Positions 9,057 to 17,518 of a DNA stretch of 61,945 bases are shown piece after piece. The stretch lies in assembly GCA_035515235.1 (NCBI GenBank), contig DATJBS010000029.1, positions 1-61,945 on the forward strand, given 5' to 3'. Below the pieces are notes generated by a model. That model was not told the DNA's origin. It saw only the letters and a list, made by a program, of their open reading frames with translations, and did no database searches. Source of the stretch: JAMLHH01 sp035515235 (GTDB lineage Bacteria > Bacteroidota > Bacteroidia > Chitinophagales > JADIYW01). Position numbers and translations under genes: made by a program. Within the stretch, counting starts at the first letter, position 1; each line of letters begins with the position of its first letter.

Positions 9057-10187
9057 TTATGACAACCTCGAAGAATAATCTTCATAGCCATAGCTATTTA
9101 AGAGTTGAAATTTGTTTTCTTTCGTCCAAATACCAATACTTGGTAAGTTAATTCCATTGAATGTAGAAGTTTTCACCATGGTATAATGTATCATATCATC
9201 AAAAATAACCTTATCTCCTACTTCTAATGCTTGGTCAAATTTCCAAGTGCCCATATAATCACCTGCAAGACAACTCATGCCACCCATATAATATTCGTGA
9301 GCTCCATTTTCTGAAGTATTTAGAATTTTTGGTTGATATGGCATTTCTAAGCAATCTGGCATATGACAAGTAAACGAAACGTCAAGCATAGCGATTGGAG
9401 TAGGTCCATTTTGAACAATATCTAATACAGTACTCATCAGATATCCCGTCTGCCATCCTACTGCGCTTCCTGGTTCTAAAATCACCTCTTCGATATTTGG
9501 ATATTGACTTCTGAATTTTTCCAGGATTTGGATCAAATGATTAATATCATAACCTTTTTTAGTCATGAGATGCCCACCACCAAAATTCACCCACTTTATC
9601 TTTTTTAGAAAAGGATCATAAAGTTGAGTGAAAGATTCTAAAACTCTTTCTAAAGTATAAGAGTCATTTTCACATAATGCATGAAAATGCAAGCCTTCTA
9701 TTCCTTCTGGCAAGTCCTCTCCTAGCAAATTTCTAGCTATACCTAATCTCGAATTGGGTGCGCAAGGATTATATAATTCTGTTTCGACTTCACTATATCC
9801 TGGATTTACTCGTAGTCCACAACTGATATCTGATTGGACTCGATCTTTCCATCTTGCGTATTCAGATAAAGAATTGAAAGTTAAATGACTAGAATATTTT
9901 TGAATTTCTTTAAAATCTTCAGGAATATATGCAGCGCAGTAGGTATGAGCCTTAACACCCATTTTTTCAAAAACTAACCTCGCTTCATGTAATGAACTAG
10001 CTGTAGCTCCTTGTAAATACTCTTTCAAAGTAGGAAAAGTGGCATGCATTGCAAACCCTTTTAGTGCACAGATAATAGATACTCCTGAAGAATCTTGTAC
10101 ATGCTTCATCAATCGAAGATTTTGAAGTAATCTCTCTTCTTCTAATACATAACAAGGTGTAGGAATTTCGTTCCAATTAATATTCAT
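9057..10187 (-). CDS. nspC: Carboxynorspermidine decarboxylase
   Basis: NspC (376 residues) is a PLP-dependent alanine-racemase-fold decarboxylase that makes norspermidine or spermidine from the carboxylated precursor. The PLP lysine lies in CALKGFAMH (Lys43 region). HFHALCEND and NFGGGHLMTKKGYD provide phosphate-binding residues, and EPGSAVGWQTGYL and CLAGDY complete the C-terminal domain. The CysAsp-type specificity segment (SFTCHMPDCLEMPYQP) supports NspC over diaminopimelate decarboxylase. The partner carboxynorspermidine dehydrogenase is not in the window. The polyamine route via carboxyspermidine is typical of Bacteroidota. Confidence 0.93.
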   Translation of the reverse strand: MNINWNEIPTPCYVLEEERLLQNLRLMKHVQDSSGVSIICALKGFAMHATFPTLKEYLQGATASSLHEARLVFEKMGVKAHTYCAAYIPEDFKEIQKYSSHLTFNSLSEYARWKDRVQSDISCGLRVNPGYSEVETELYNPCAPNSRLGIARNLLGEDLPEGIEGLHFHALCENDSYTLERVLESFTQLYDPFLKKIKWVNFGGGHLMTKKGYDINHLIQILEKFRSQYPNIEEVILEPGSAVGWQTGYLMSTVLDIVQNGPTPIAMLDVSFTCHMPDCLEMPYQPKILNTSENGAHEYYMGGMSCLAGDYMGTWKFDQALEVGDKVIFDDMIHYTMVKTSTFNGINLPSIGIWTKENKFQLLNSYGYEDYSSRLS

Positions 10188-10265
10188 GGGGTCAAAATTA
10201 CAATATAGTTTTGACTACAAATACAATCTATCCCGAACTTTATTAAAAATGATTCTGGAGATGAA

Positions 10266-10922
10266 TTAAATCTTTTCTACTAATAATTTTTCTGTGACAA
10301 TATTACTCAAATTTTCATGAGGATGATTTTGATAACTGATGACCATAGACTGATCAAAAGATTCCATAGAGATTACTTTGACTTCTAATCCTAAGGAAAT
10401 CTCTCTTGTATTCAAAAACTTCAAAAACTCAGAGGAGGAATTCGTAACTGCTTCAATTTTAACTCTATCACCCACTTTACAATCTGTCAGTTTTTTATAA
10501 GACTTCCAAGTCATATTTCCATCCGCATCAGGTATCGGTGAACCGTGTGGATCAAACTTGGGATAACCTAAAATCTCATCCATTCTTTCAAAAAACACAT
10601 GGGATTTCAAATGTTCTATTTGTTCTGCAATTTGATGGACTTCTTCCCAACCGAAATGCATTTTCTCTACTAAAAACATTTCTGTCAACCGATGTTTACG
10701 TATAATCAAAGCTGCTTCTTTCTTCCCTATTTCAGATAGTTTAATAGGTTTATAGCTTTCATATTCTATTAATCCTTTAGAATCCAGCTTTTTCATCATG
10801 CTGGTTACAGTGGGCTTTTTGATTTCAAGGTGGTCAGAAAGCTCGCTCACACTTACTTCTCCTTTCTCACTCGAGAGGTTCAATAATGCTTTTAGATAGT
10901 TTTCTTCTGTTAAAGAGTTCAC
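10266..10922 (-). CDS. DtxR/MntR-family metal-dependent repressor
   Basis: The 218-residue protein has an N-terminal winged helix (SVSELSDHLEIKKPTVTSMMKKL, about 23-45), a dimerisation/metal domain (about 65-140) and a C-terminal FeoA/SH3-like domain (about 145-215). The metal domain keeps a His in IIRKHRLTEMFL and the EQIEH motif. EQIEH resembles the E-x-x-E-H of MntR more than the C-x-x-E-H of DtxR, although the N-terminal ligand pair of MntR is not conserved. Mn2+ or Fe2+ is the likely corepressor. It reads from GTG and diverges from a ZIP transporter. The GTTAG-N6-CTAAC dyad between them, repeated at the TonB receptor promoter at 55.7 kb, is the probable operator. Confidence 0.9.
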   Translation of the reverse strand: MNSLTEENYLKALLNLSSEKGEVSVSELSDHLEIKKPTVTSMMKKLDSKGLIEYESYKPIKLSEIGKKEAALIIRKHRLTEMFLVEKMHFGWEEVHQIAEQIEHLKSHVFFERMDEILGYPKFDPHGSPIPDADGNMTWKSYKKLTDCKVGDRVKIEAVTNSSSEFLKFLNTREISLGLEVKVISMESFDQSMVISYQNHPHENLSNIVTEKLLVEKI

Positions 10923-10926
10923 CTTT

Positions 10927-10934
10927 CAAATATA
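10927..10934 (-). promoter_or_regulatory. -7 box of the DtxR-type regulator gene
   Basis: TATATTTG on the minus strand matches TAnnTTTG and ends 4 nt before the GTG start. As at hemE, this predicts a leaderless or nearly leaderless message. The -33 element is poor. Confidence 0.4.
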
Positions 10935-10982
10935 CAATTATTCTTTCTCTATAAAAATTCTTATGTCCATAACAAAAACTTA

Positions 10983-11013
10983 TTGTTAGAGTAGACTAAC
11001 TTTATTACTTTTG
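10983..11013 (+). promoter_or_regulatory. ZIP transporter promoter
   Basis: TTG (10983-10985), a 20-nt spacer and TACTTTTG (11006-11013) fit the Bacteroidota promoter. The spacer is almost filled by the GTTAG-N6-CTAAC dyad, so a bound repressor would block polymerase. A leader of about 30 nt precedes the ATG at 11050. Confidence 0.7.
10985..11000. promoter_or_regulatory. Putative DtxR/MntR-type operator (site 1)
   Basis: GTTAGAGTAGACTAAC is a 16-bp dyad with perfect GTTAG/CTAAC arms. It starts on the last base of the -33 TTG and ends 5 bp before the -7 box. The same arms and spacing occur at 55692-55707. Placement next to the regulator gene and in front of a metal transporter supports operator function. 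Confidence 0.75.
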
Positions 11014-11049
11014 TAGCTAGAAACTTGTTTTCTATTAAGCACTACATTT

Positions 11050-11868
11050 ATGTTTCAAGAAATCGTTGAATTTTTACAATCTATTAATCCAATATATGCT
11101 GCTTTATTAGCAACACTCTTTACTTGGTTATTAACTGCGTTAGGTTCCGCTTTAGTATTCTTCATGAGCAGTACTAACAAAACTGTAATGGATGGCATGC
11201 TTGGTTTTACTGGTGGAGTGATGATAGCAGCGAGTGTATGGAGTTTAATTATCCCATCTATTGAAATGACAGATGCTGATGGGTTCTTAAAAGTATTTCC
11301 TGCTGTTTCTGGTTTTTTATTAGGAGCAATTTTTATTTTTGGTTTAGATAAAATACTTCCTCACTTTCATGTTAACCTTAAAAGAGTGGAAGGCATCAAA
11401 TCACCGTGGCAAAAAACTACCTTATTAATTCTTGCTATTACGCTTCATAATATACCTGAGGGATTAGCTGTAGGTGTTTTATTTGGAGGTGTAGCAGCGG
11501 GCATTCCTGAAGCTACAATCGCTGGAGCAGCCACTTTAGCTCTTGGTATTGGATTACAAAATTTCCCTGAAGGAATTGCAGTATCTATGCCTTTGCGAAG
11601 AATGGGGCTTTCCAAAAAGAAAAGTTTTTTCTATGGTCAATTATCTGCTATTGTAGAACCTATCGCTGGAGTAATGGGAGCTTTAGCTGTCACTTTATTT
11701 ACTCCGATGTTGCCTTATGTTTTATCTTTTGCTGCTGGTGCAATGGTTTTTGTAGTGATAGAAGAAGTGATTCCCGAATCTCAACAAAACAAAAATTCAG
11801 ATGTGTCCACTATTGGCTTTATCATAGGGTTTTTAGTAATGATGTCTTTAGATGTCGTTTTGGGATAG
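11050..11868 (+). CDS. ZIP family metal transporter
   Basis: The 272-residue, roughly eight-helix membrane protein belongs to the ZIP (ZupT/GufA) family, which imports Zn2+, Fe2+ or Mn2+ into the cytoplasm. The two metal-site helices are clear: HNIPEG at 133-138 and QNFPEG at 170-175, the second with Gln in place of the more common His/Asn. A histidine-containing loop (LPHFHVNL, about 104-110) lies before helix 4. It is divergent from the DtxR/MntR-type gene and has an operator-like dyad inside its promoter, so repression under metal-replete conditions is expected. Mn or Fe is more likely than Zn, given the regulator type. Confidence 0.92.
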   Translation: MFQEIVEFLQSINPIYAALLATLFTWLLTALGSALVFFMSSTNKTVMDGMLGFTGGVMIAASVWSLIIPSIEMTDADGFLKVFPAVSGFLLGAIFIFGLDKILPHFHVNLKRVEGIKSPWQKTTLLILAITLHNIPEGLAVGVLFGGVAAGIPEATIAGAATLALGIGLQNFPEGIAVSMPLRRMGLSKKKSFFYGQLSAIVEPIAGVMGALAVTLFTPMLPYVLSFAAGAMVFVVIEEVIPESQQNKNSDVSTIGFIIGFLVMMSLDVVLG

Positions 11869-11908
11869 TAAGATGAAAGCTATACATTGTGGAGTTTAAA
11901 CAAATACA

Positions 11909-12565
11909 ATGGATTCTTATCAAAATATACTTTTCGATTTAGACGGCACAATTACTGATTCTGGAAAGGGAATTACTAATTCTGTAGCTTATGCATTGCG
12001 AAAATTTGATATCGAAATCAAAGACACTTCTGAGTTGAGAAAATTTATAGGTCCACCTTTACATGACTCCTTTGTGAAATTTTATCAGTTTTCAAATAGT
12101 GATGCTTCAAAAGCGATAGAGTATTATAGAGAATATTATAAAGATCAAGGTATTTTTGAGAACTATGTTTTTAATGGGATTGAAGAGCTTTTAAAACAAC
12201 TGAAAGCAAAAGACAAGACATTGGTAGTAGCCACTTCAAAACCTGAGTATTTTGCTAATATCATTATCAAACATTTCAAATTAGACGATTACTTTAGCTT
12301 AGTAGCAGGGAGTCATATGGACGGCACTCGTGTGAATAAAGATGAAATTATTCAGCATGCAATGGAGACTTTACAAATCAAACATGGGAATCATTCTATA
12401 ATGATAGGCGATCGGAAATTTGACATCTTGGGAGCCAAACATCATCAAATGAAATCTATTGGGGTATTATTTGGATTTGGGAATCATGAAGAATTAGAAA
12501 AAGCAGGTGCCGACTATATTGTTGATACAGTTCAAGATTTAAGCGATTTACTATTGCCTTATTAG
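11909..12565 (+). CDS. HAD-superfamily hydrolase (phosphoglycolate phosphatase-like)
   Basis: The 218-residue protein carries the four HAD motifs: I DLDGT at 11-15 (nucleophile Asp11), II VVATSKP near 109-115, III Lys in the HAMETLQIKHG region, and IV IGDRKFDILGA near 167-177. A helical cap of subclass I lies between motifs I and II. It resembles Gph/PGP and 5'-nucleotidase members; the exact phosphate ester cannot be chosen from sequence. It follows the ZIP gene by 40 bp and may be cotranscribed, and converges on the LysM gene with stops 1 bp apart. Confidence 0.85.
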   Translation: MDSYQNILFDLDGTITDSGKGITNSVAYALRKFDIEIKDTSELRKFIGPPLHDSFVKFYQFSNSDASKAIEYYREYYKDQGIFENYVFNGIEELLKQLKAKDKTLVVATSKPEYFANIIIKHFKLDDYFSLVAGSHMDGTRVNKDEIIQHAMETLQIKHGNHSIMIGDRKFDILGAKHHQMKSIGVLFGFGNHEELEKAGADYIVDTVQDLSDLLLPY

Positions 12566-12566
12566 A

Positions 12567-13670
12567 TTATTGGTAATATTCAATATCTACATAAGCTTTA
12601 TCACCATTGAGTAATAATGCTTTTTTAGATGCTGCAGAAAGTTTTAAAACAATATTTAAATTATCTGAAGTCTCTGGTAATTTGCCTATCACTTTCACAA
12701 AGACCACTCTTTTATTGACTAAGTTAGTGACGCGTACTATTGAACCAATTGGTGCAGTTTTGTGCAAACCGAAATAGCTGTCTGACATTTTAGCATTTTC
12801 TGTATTGATCCAAGTAATAGTCCCTCTTGAAGTCATTAAGCTTTTGCCTCTACTTCTATCTTGTAAATAAGCTTCTTCCAATTGTCCTTGTACATTCATA
12901 GATGCTCTAGCAGGACTTTCTCTAACTGGTTCAGGCAATACTGGAGTACTTGTTGTTTTTTCTGCAACAGCTACTTCTACAGGTTTTACAATTTCTGGTT
13001 TTACGATTTCAACTTTTTCTACAACAGGAGCTGTTTTTATCGGAGTTGAAGTAGTAGGCACTACAAGAGCAGTTGAATTAGAGCGAATCAATAAAATTGA
13101 ACCCACTTTAATATTATTATCAGCAAGATGATTCCAAGATTGAATATCAGCTACCGATACATTGTATAGTTTGGAGATAGCAAATAAAGTTTGCTTTTCA
13201 GCCACTACGTGTTCAATCATTGCAAACTGATTATTGGTTATACCAGATCTAGGTGTAGATGAAGCACTAGTTGTTGTGACAGTGGTATTATTAGATGCTG
13301 TTGTGGCAGGTTTTGTGGGCGTTGGATTTACAACTCCAGTAGCTCCTGCAAAAGGATTGGTTTGAGGAATCCCACTAGTGTTTTTGACAGGCGAAGTACT
13401 TGTAGCAGGAGACTGACTTGCAGGTGTGTTTTGTGTGGAATTATTTTTCGTAGGGATATGGATAATATCTCCTATATTGATAGCATTGTTAATGATTTGA
13501 GGATTAGCTTTCGCCAAATCATTAAAATTTATTTGATGATTTCTAGCAATACCATATAATGTTTCACCAGCTACAACAGTATGATCTTTAGTGGTTTGAG
13601 CTATTAATTGTAAGGAGAATAAACAACTTGATGCCCAAATAAAGAGATTAAAAACTACTGACTTCTTCAT
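12567..13670 (-). CDS. LysM/RlpA-like cell wall protein
   Basis: The 367-residue exported protein has a signal peptide (cut near SLQLIAQ). LysM domain 1 (about 29-73, HTVVAGETLYGIARNH) is followed by a Ser/Thr/Pro-rich linker, then LysM domain 2 (about 153-197, EHVVAEKQTLFAISKL). A second low-complexity linker leads to a C-terminal RlpA-like double-psi beta-barrel (about 275-367, GTITWINTENAKMSDSYFGLH and APIGSIVRVTNL). It should bind peptidoglycan in the periplasm. The catalytic Asp/His pair of RlpA lytic transglycosylases is not obvious, so it may be structural. The gene is single and convergent with the HAD gene. Confidence 0.85.
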   Translation of the reverse strand: MKKSVVFNLFIWASSCLFSLQLIAQTTKDHTVVAGETLYGIARNHQINFNDLAKANPQIINNAINIGDIIHIPTKNNSTQNTPASQSPATSTSPVKNTSGIPQTNPFAGATGVVNPTPTKPATTASNNTTVTTTSASSTPRSGITNNQFAMIEHVVAEKQTLFAISKLYNVSVADIQSWNHLADNNIKVGSILLIRSNSTALVVPTTSTPIKTAPVVEKVEIVKPEIVKPVEVAVAEKTTSTPVLPEPVRESPARASMNVQGQLEEAYLQDRSRGKSLMTSRGTITWINTENAKMSDSYFGLHKTAPIGSIVRVTNLVNKRVVFVKVIGKLPETSDNLNIVLKLSAASKKALLLNGDKAYVDIEYYQ

Positions 13671-13736
13671 ACTTTTTTAATTAGATTGCAAATTAATCTG
13701 ACTTATACTTATTTTTAACTTTCAACTTTTCAACAA

Positions 13737-15125
13737 ATGTGGTCTAAACAAATGGGATTACAATCAAAAACCTCAATATTAACGATACTTTTAACTATAT
13801 TTTTTGTCTTTTCTACGCACGCTCAAAGTGTTAACAATAAAAGTGCCACAAAAATATATTACATCCATCTTTCTGAAGAGATTCAACCTGCTGCAGGTCG
13901 ATTAATTAAAAAATCTTTTGACGAAGCTGAGAGAAAGAAAGTCGATCAGATTATTATTGAAATCAATACATACGGAGGAAGACTGGATGTCGCCGACTCT
14001 ATTAGAACTAAAATTTTAAATTCTAAAATTCCAACGATCGCGTTTATTAATAATAACGCCGCTTCTGCTGGTGCACTAATATCTCTCGCTTGTGACAATA
14101 TTTATATGGCTCCAGGTGGTTCTATTGGAGCTGCAACTGTTGTGAATGGAACTTCTGGAGAAGCAATGCCTGATAAATATCAATCTTATATGCGAGGAAT
14201 GATGAGGTCGACTGCTGAAACAAAAGGAAGAAACCCTGATTTAGCTGAAGCCATGGTAGATGAAAGAAAAATAGTAGAAGGAATCAGCGATTCGGGTAAA
14301 GTATTGACATTAACTTCAAAAGAAGCTGTACAATATCAAATGGCAGATGGCTTGGCAACTAGTGTACAAGAAGTTATTAAAAAAATGGGAATTGAATCAC
14401 ACACCTTAATAGAGCATAAAATCACTACTTCGGATAAAGTCATTAATTTTCTACTCAGTCCTTTTGTGAATAGTATTTTAATATTTGTAATTATTGGAGG
14501 TCTTTACTTTGAATTTAAAACTCCAGGTTTAGGCTTACCTATTTTAGCTTCTTTAGTTGGAGCTATATTATTTTTTGCTCCTTTAATTATTGACGGAACC
14601 GCCAATGTGTGGGAAATACTTCTTTTTGTAGTTGGAATCATCTTATTGGCATTAGAGATTTTTGTTATACCCGGTTTTGGTGTGGCAGGCATAGCCGGAA
14701 TTATCTGTATTGTATCAGGATTGACTTTTAGTTTATTAGATTTCAATGGTTTTGATTTCGAATGGAATTCAATCGCAGGAGATTTATTAGCTCAATCTTT
14801 TTTTAGAGTGATGGCAGTAGTCAGTATTGCATTTGTAGGCATCTTTTTCTTCGGACAATCCCTCATCACTTTACCAGGTTTTAATCGTTTAGTTCTAAAA
14901 AGCAATCAAGAATCTAAAGATGGATTTACTACCAAAGAAAGTAATTTGGATGGCTTAATTGGACAAAGTGGAATTGTTCTTCATCAATTAAGACCTTCTG
15001 GAAAAATTATTATTGATGGAAATATTTATGACGCTTTAAGTATCACCTCTATGGTGGAAAAAGACCAATCCGTAAAAGTGATAAGCGTAGAAGGTGCTAT
15101 TCTTAAAGTGAGTAATATTTTATGA
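13737..15125 (+). CDS. NfeD-family membrane-bound serine protease (long form)
   Basis: The 462-residue protein joins a ClpP/crotonase-like protease domain (about 38-230) to four or five transmembrane helices (about 240-375) and a C-terminal OB-fold NfeD domain (about 400-462). Ser110 in NNNAASAGALISLACD is the likely nucleophile with Lys147 as base, as in archaeal 1510-N STOPP homologues. A signal peptide precedes the protease. A second ATG at 13752 would give a cleaner signal and may be the real start. Such proteins often work with stomatin-like proteins, but none is adjacent. Its stop overlaps the kdsB start (ATGA), so the two are translationally coupled. Confidence 0.9.
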   Translation: MWSKQMGLQSKTSILTILLTIFFVFSTHAQSVNNKSATKIYYIHLSEEIQPAAGRLIKKSFDEAERKKVDQIIIEINTYGGRLDVADSIRTKILNSKIPTIAFINNNAASAGALISLACDNIYMAPGGSIGAATVVNGTSGEAMPDKYQSYMRGMMRSTAETKGRNPDLAEAMVDERKIVEGISDSGKVLTLTSKEAVQYQMADGLATSVQEVIKKMGIESHTLIEHKITTSDKVINFLLSPFVNSILIFVIIGGLYFEFKTPGLGLPILASLVGAILFFAPLIIDGTANVWEILLFVVGIILLALEIFVIPGFGVAGIAGIICIVSGLTFSLLDFNGFDFEWNSIAGDLLAQSFFRVMAVVSIAFVGIFFFGQSLITLPGFNRLVLKSNQESKDGFTTKESNLDGLIGQSGIVLHQLRPSGKIIIDGNIYDALSITSMVEKDQSVKVISVEGAILKVSNIL

Positions 15126-15814
15126 AAATAACAGGTATTATTCCAGCGAGATATGCTTCTTCAAGATTTCCGGGTAAACCTCTGACATTGATTGATGGTC
15201 GTCCAATGATTCAACATGTGTACGAGCAATGTCTGCAATCTAAATATTTGAGCGATGTGATTATTGCCACTGATGATGAAAGAATAGCTGAAGCGATCCG
15301 ACAATTTGGAGGAGAATATATGATGACCTCATCTTCACATCCTTCTGGCACAGATAGATGTGCAGAGGTTTGCTCAAGAATAGAAACAGATGCTGTCATT
15401 AATATTCAAGGGGATGAACCTAGAATACATCCTGAACAAATCGATCAAGTAGCTCGACTTTTACTGAACCGCTCTCCTATTTGTACTTTAGCTAGAAGAA
15501 TTAATTCAGAGGCAGCTCAAGATTCTAATATTGTAAAATTGGTAAAAACATTGCAAGGAAAAGCTTTATACTTTTCTAGATATGCTATACCTTTTCATTC
15601 TACAAATGAATATTTACAGCATATTGGAATCTACGGTTATCAAAAAGATATTTTACTAGAAATCGCTCAACTAGAACCCACGTTTTTAGAGCTGTCAGAA
15701 AAGCTGGAGCAGTTGAGATGGCTAGAAAACGGCTATGATATTTTTGTTGATATTACAACGCATGAAAATATATCCATCGATCGACCAGAAGATTTGCACA
15801 AATTGATTTCTTAA
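15122..15814 (+). CDS. kdsB: 3-deoxy-manno-octulosonate cytidylyltransferase
   Basis: KdsB (230 residues) activates Kdo with CTP to form CMP-Kdo for lipopolysaccharide inner core. The N-terminal nucleotide-binding motif PARYASSRFPGKPL is at residues 8-21. NIQGDEPRI near 92-100 supplies the metal-binding Asp, and YFSRYAIPF and QHIGIYGYQ mark the sugar site. It is slightly short of the usual 245-250 residues but complete. It overlaps nfeD by 4 bp and is followed by pyrG, which makes the CTP it consumes. That gene has its own promoter. Confidence 0.95.
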   Translation: MKITGIIPARYASSRFPGKPLTLIDGRPMIQHVYEQCLQSKYLSDVIIATDDERIAEAIRQFGGEYMMTSSSHPSGTDRCAEVCSRIETDAVINIQGDEPRIHPEQIDQVARLLLNRSPICTLARRINSEAAQDSNIVKLVKTLQGKALYFSRYAIPFHSTNEYLQHIGIYGYQKDILLEIAQLEPTFLELSEKLEQLRWLENGYDIFVDITTHENISIDRPEDLHKLIS

Positions 15815-15823
15815 CACGTTTTT

Positions 15824-15855
15824 TTTGGGTAAAGTTACATTTTACTCTACCTTTA
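15824..15855 (+). promoter_or_regulatory. pyrG promoter
   Basis: TTTG (15824-15827), a 20-nt spacer and TACCTTTA (15848-15855) fit the Bacteroidota consensus with one mismatch in the last base of the -7 box. The leader is about 25-30 nt. Confidence 0.5.
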
Positions 15856-15887
15856 TATTCCATAGCTAAGGCTACAATTTCTCGGTT

Positions 15888-17507
15888 ATGGCAAAATTTA
15901 TTTTCGTTACAGGTGGAGTAACTTCTTCATTAGGCAAAGGCATTTTAGCAGCTTCTCTTGCAAAATTACTCAAGTCAAGAGGTCTAAGAGTGACCATTCA
16001 AAAGTTTGACCCATACATCAATGTGGATCCAGGTACAATGAATCCATACGAGCATGGCGAATGCTACGTAACGGATGATGGTGCTGAAACAGATTTAGAT
16101 TTAGGACATTACGAAAGATTCTTAGACACACCCACTTCTCAAGCTAATAACGTGACTACAGGTAGAGTATACTTGGAAGTTATCAATAGAGAGAGAAAAG
16201 GTGACTATTTAGGCAAAACAGTACAAGTCGTCCCTCATATTACAGATGAAATCAAAAGAAGAATGTTACTTCTAGGTCAATCTGATGAATTTGATATTAT
16301 TATCACAGAAATTGGTGGAACTGTTGGTGATATTGAATCTTTACCTTTTATAGAGTCTATCCGTCAATTGAAATGGCAATTGCCTAAAAAGGACTATTTA
16401 GTCATCCACTTGACACTGGTTCCATACCTTAGTGCAGCTAAAGAATTGAAAACAAAGCCTACTCAGCACTCAGTAAAAGAGTTGCAAAGCTATGGTATTC
16501 AACCACATATATTGATTTGCCGTACAGAGCACGAATTGGGCAATGAGCGTAAAAGAAAAATAGCAGAATTTTGTAACGTAGATAATGAAGCTGTCATTGA
16601 AATGAGAGATGCTGATTCTATCTATGATGTTCCGTTAAATTTATTGAAAGAAAAACTAGACATTACTGTATTAAATCAATTAGGTTATGAAAATATGCCT
16701 GATTTAGATTTAAGAAAATGGAAAGAATTTCTTAGAAATTATAAAAACCCTAAATCATCTGTCACTATTGGTGTGGTAGGGAAATATGTAGAACTAAAAG
16801 ACGCATATATCTCTATTTATGAGTCCTTTATACATGCTGGAGCAAAGCTTCACTGTCACGTTAATGTTGAACAAATTCAAGCTGAAAAATTAAATGCAGG
16901 TAATATCGAAGAGACCTTCAAGCATTTAGATGGAATATTTGTTGCTCCAGGTTTTGGACAAAGAGGAATAGACGGTAAATTATTAGCAATACAGTATGCT
17001 AGAGAAAATAAAATACCATTTTTCGGAGTTTGCTTAGGGATGCAATGTGCAGTAATTGAATTTGCTAGAAATGTATTACACATTAAAGATGCTAATTCAA
17101 GAGAGTTCAATGCAAAAGTTCAAAATCCAGTAATTGATTTAATGGAACAGCAAAAACTCATCACCAATATGGGTGGAACTATGAGATTAGGTGCTTATCC
17201 TTGCGAATTGAAAAAAGGTTCTAAATCTGAAAAAGCGTATAAATCTATATTGATTTGGGAGCGTCACAGACATCGTTACGAATTCAATAATAAATATCTT
17301 GAGACATTTGAGCAAGCAGGAATGATTGCTACAGGTATCAATCCGGATTCTAACTTAGTAGAGATTGTAGAGATTCCAGAACATCCTTGGTTTGTCGGTG
17401 TACAATTTCATCCAGAATATAAAAGTACAATACTAAATCCGCATCCATTATTTGTAGGATTTTTACAAGCTTCTATAACCCATCAAATACAAGATTCTAA
17501 TTCTTAA
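15888..17507 (+). CDS. pyrG: CTP synthase
   Basis: PyrG (539 residues) makes CTP from UTP, ATP and glutamine. The synthetase domain (about 1-266) begins with the P-loop-like GGVTSSLGKGILAASLAKLL (9-28) and contains DPYINVDPGTMNPYEHGE. The glutamine amidotransferase domain (about 290-535) has the oxyanion GFGQRG, the nucleophile elbow GVCLGMQCAV (Cys382) and the catalytic HPEYKS near the C-terminus. All family landmarks are present and length is normal. It lies upstream of the chaN-like gene by 11 bp and may share its transcript. Confidence 0.98.
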   Translation: MAKFIFVTGGVTSSLGKGILAASLAKLLKSRGLRVTIQKFDPYINVDPGTMNPYEHGECYVTDDGAETDLDLGHYERFLDTPTSQANNVTTGRVYLEVINRERKGDYLGKTVQVVPHITDEIKRRMLLLGQSDEFDIIITEIGGTVGDIESLPFIESIRQLKWQLPKKDYLVIHLTLVPYLSAAKELKTKPTQHSVKELQSYGIQPHILICRTEHELGNERKRKIAEFCNVDNEAVIEMRDADSIYDVPLNLLKEKLDITVLNQLGYENMPDLDLRKWKEFLRNYKNPKSSVTIGVVGKYVELKDAYISIYESFIHAGAKLHCHVNVEQIQAEKLNAGNIEETFKHLDGIFVAPGFGQRGIDGKLLAIQYARENKIPFFGVCLGMQCAVIEFARNVLHIKDANSREFNAKVQNPVIDLMEQQKLITNMGGTMRLGAYPCELKKGSKSEKAYKSILIWERHRHRYEFNNKYLETFEQAGMIATGINPDSNLVEIVEIPEHPWFVGVQFHPEYKSTILNPHPLFVGFLQASITHQIQDSNS

Positions 17508-17518
17508 ATGAAAGACGA

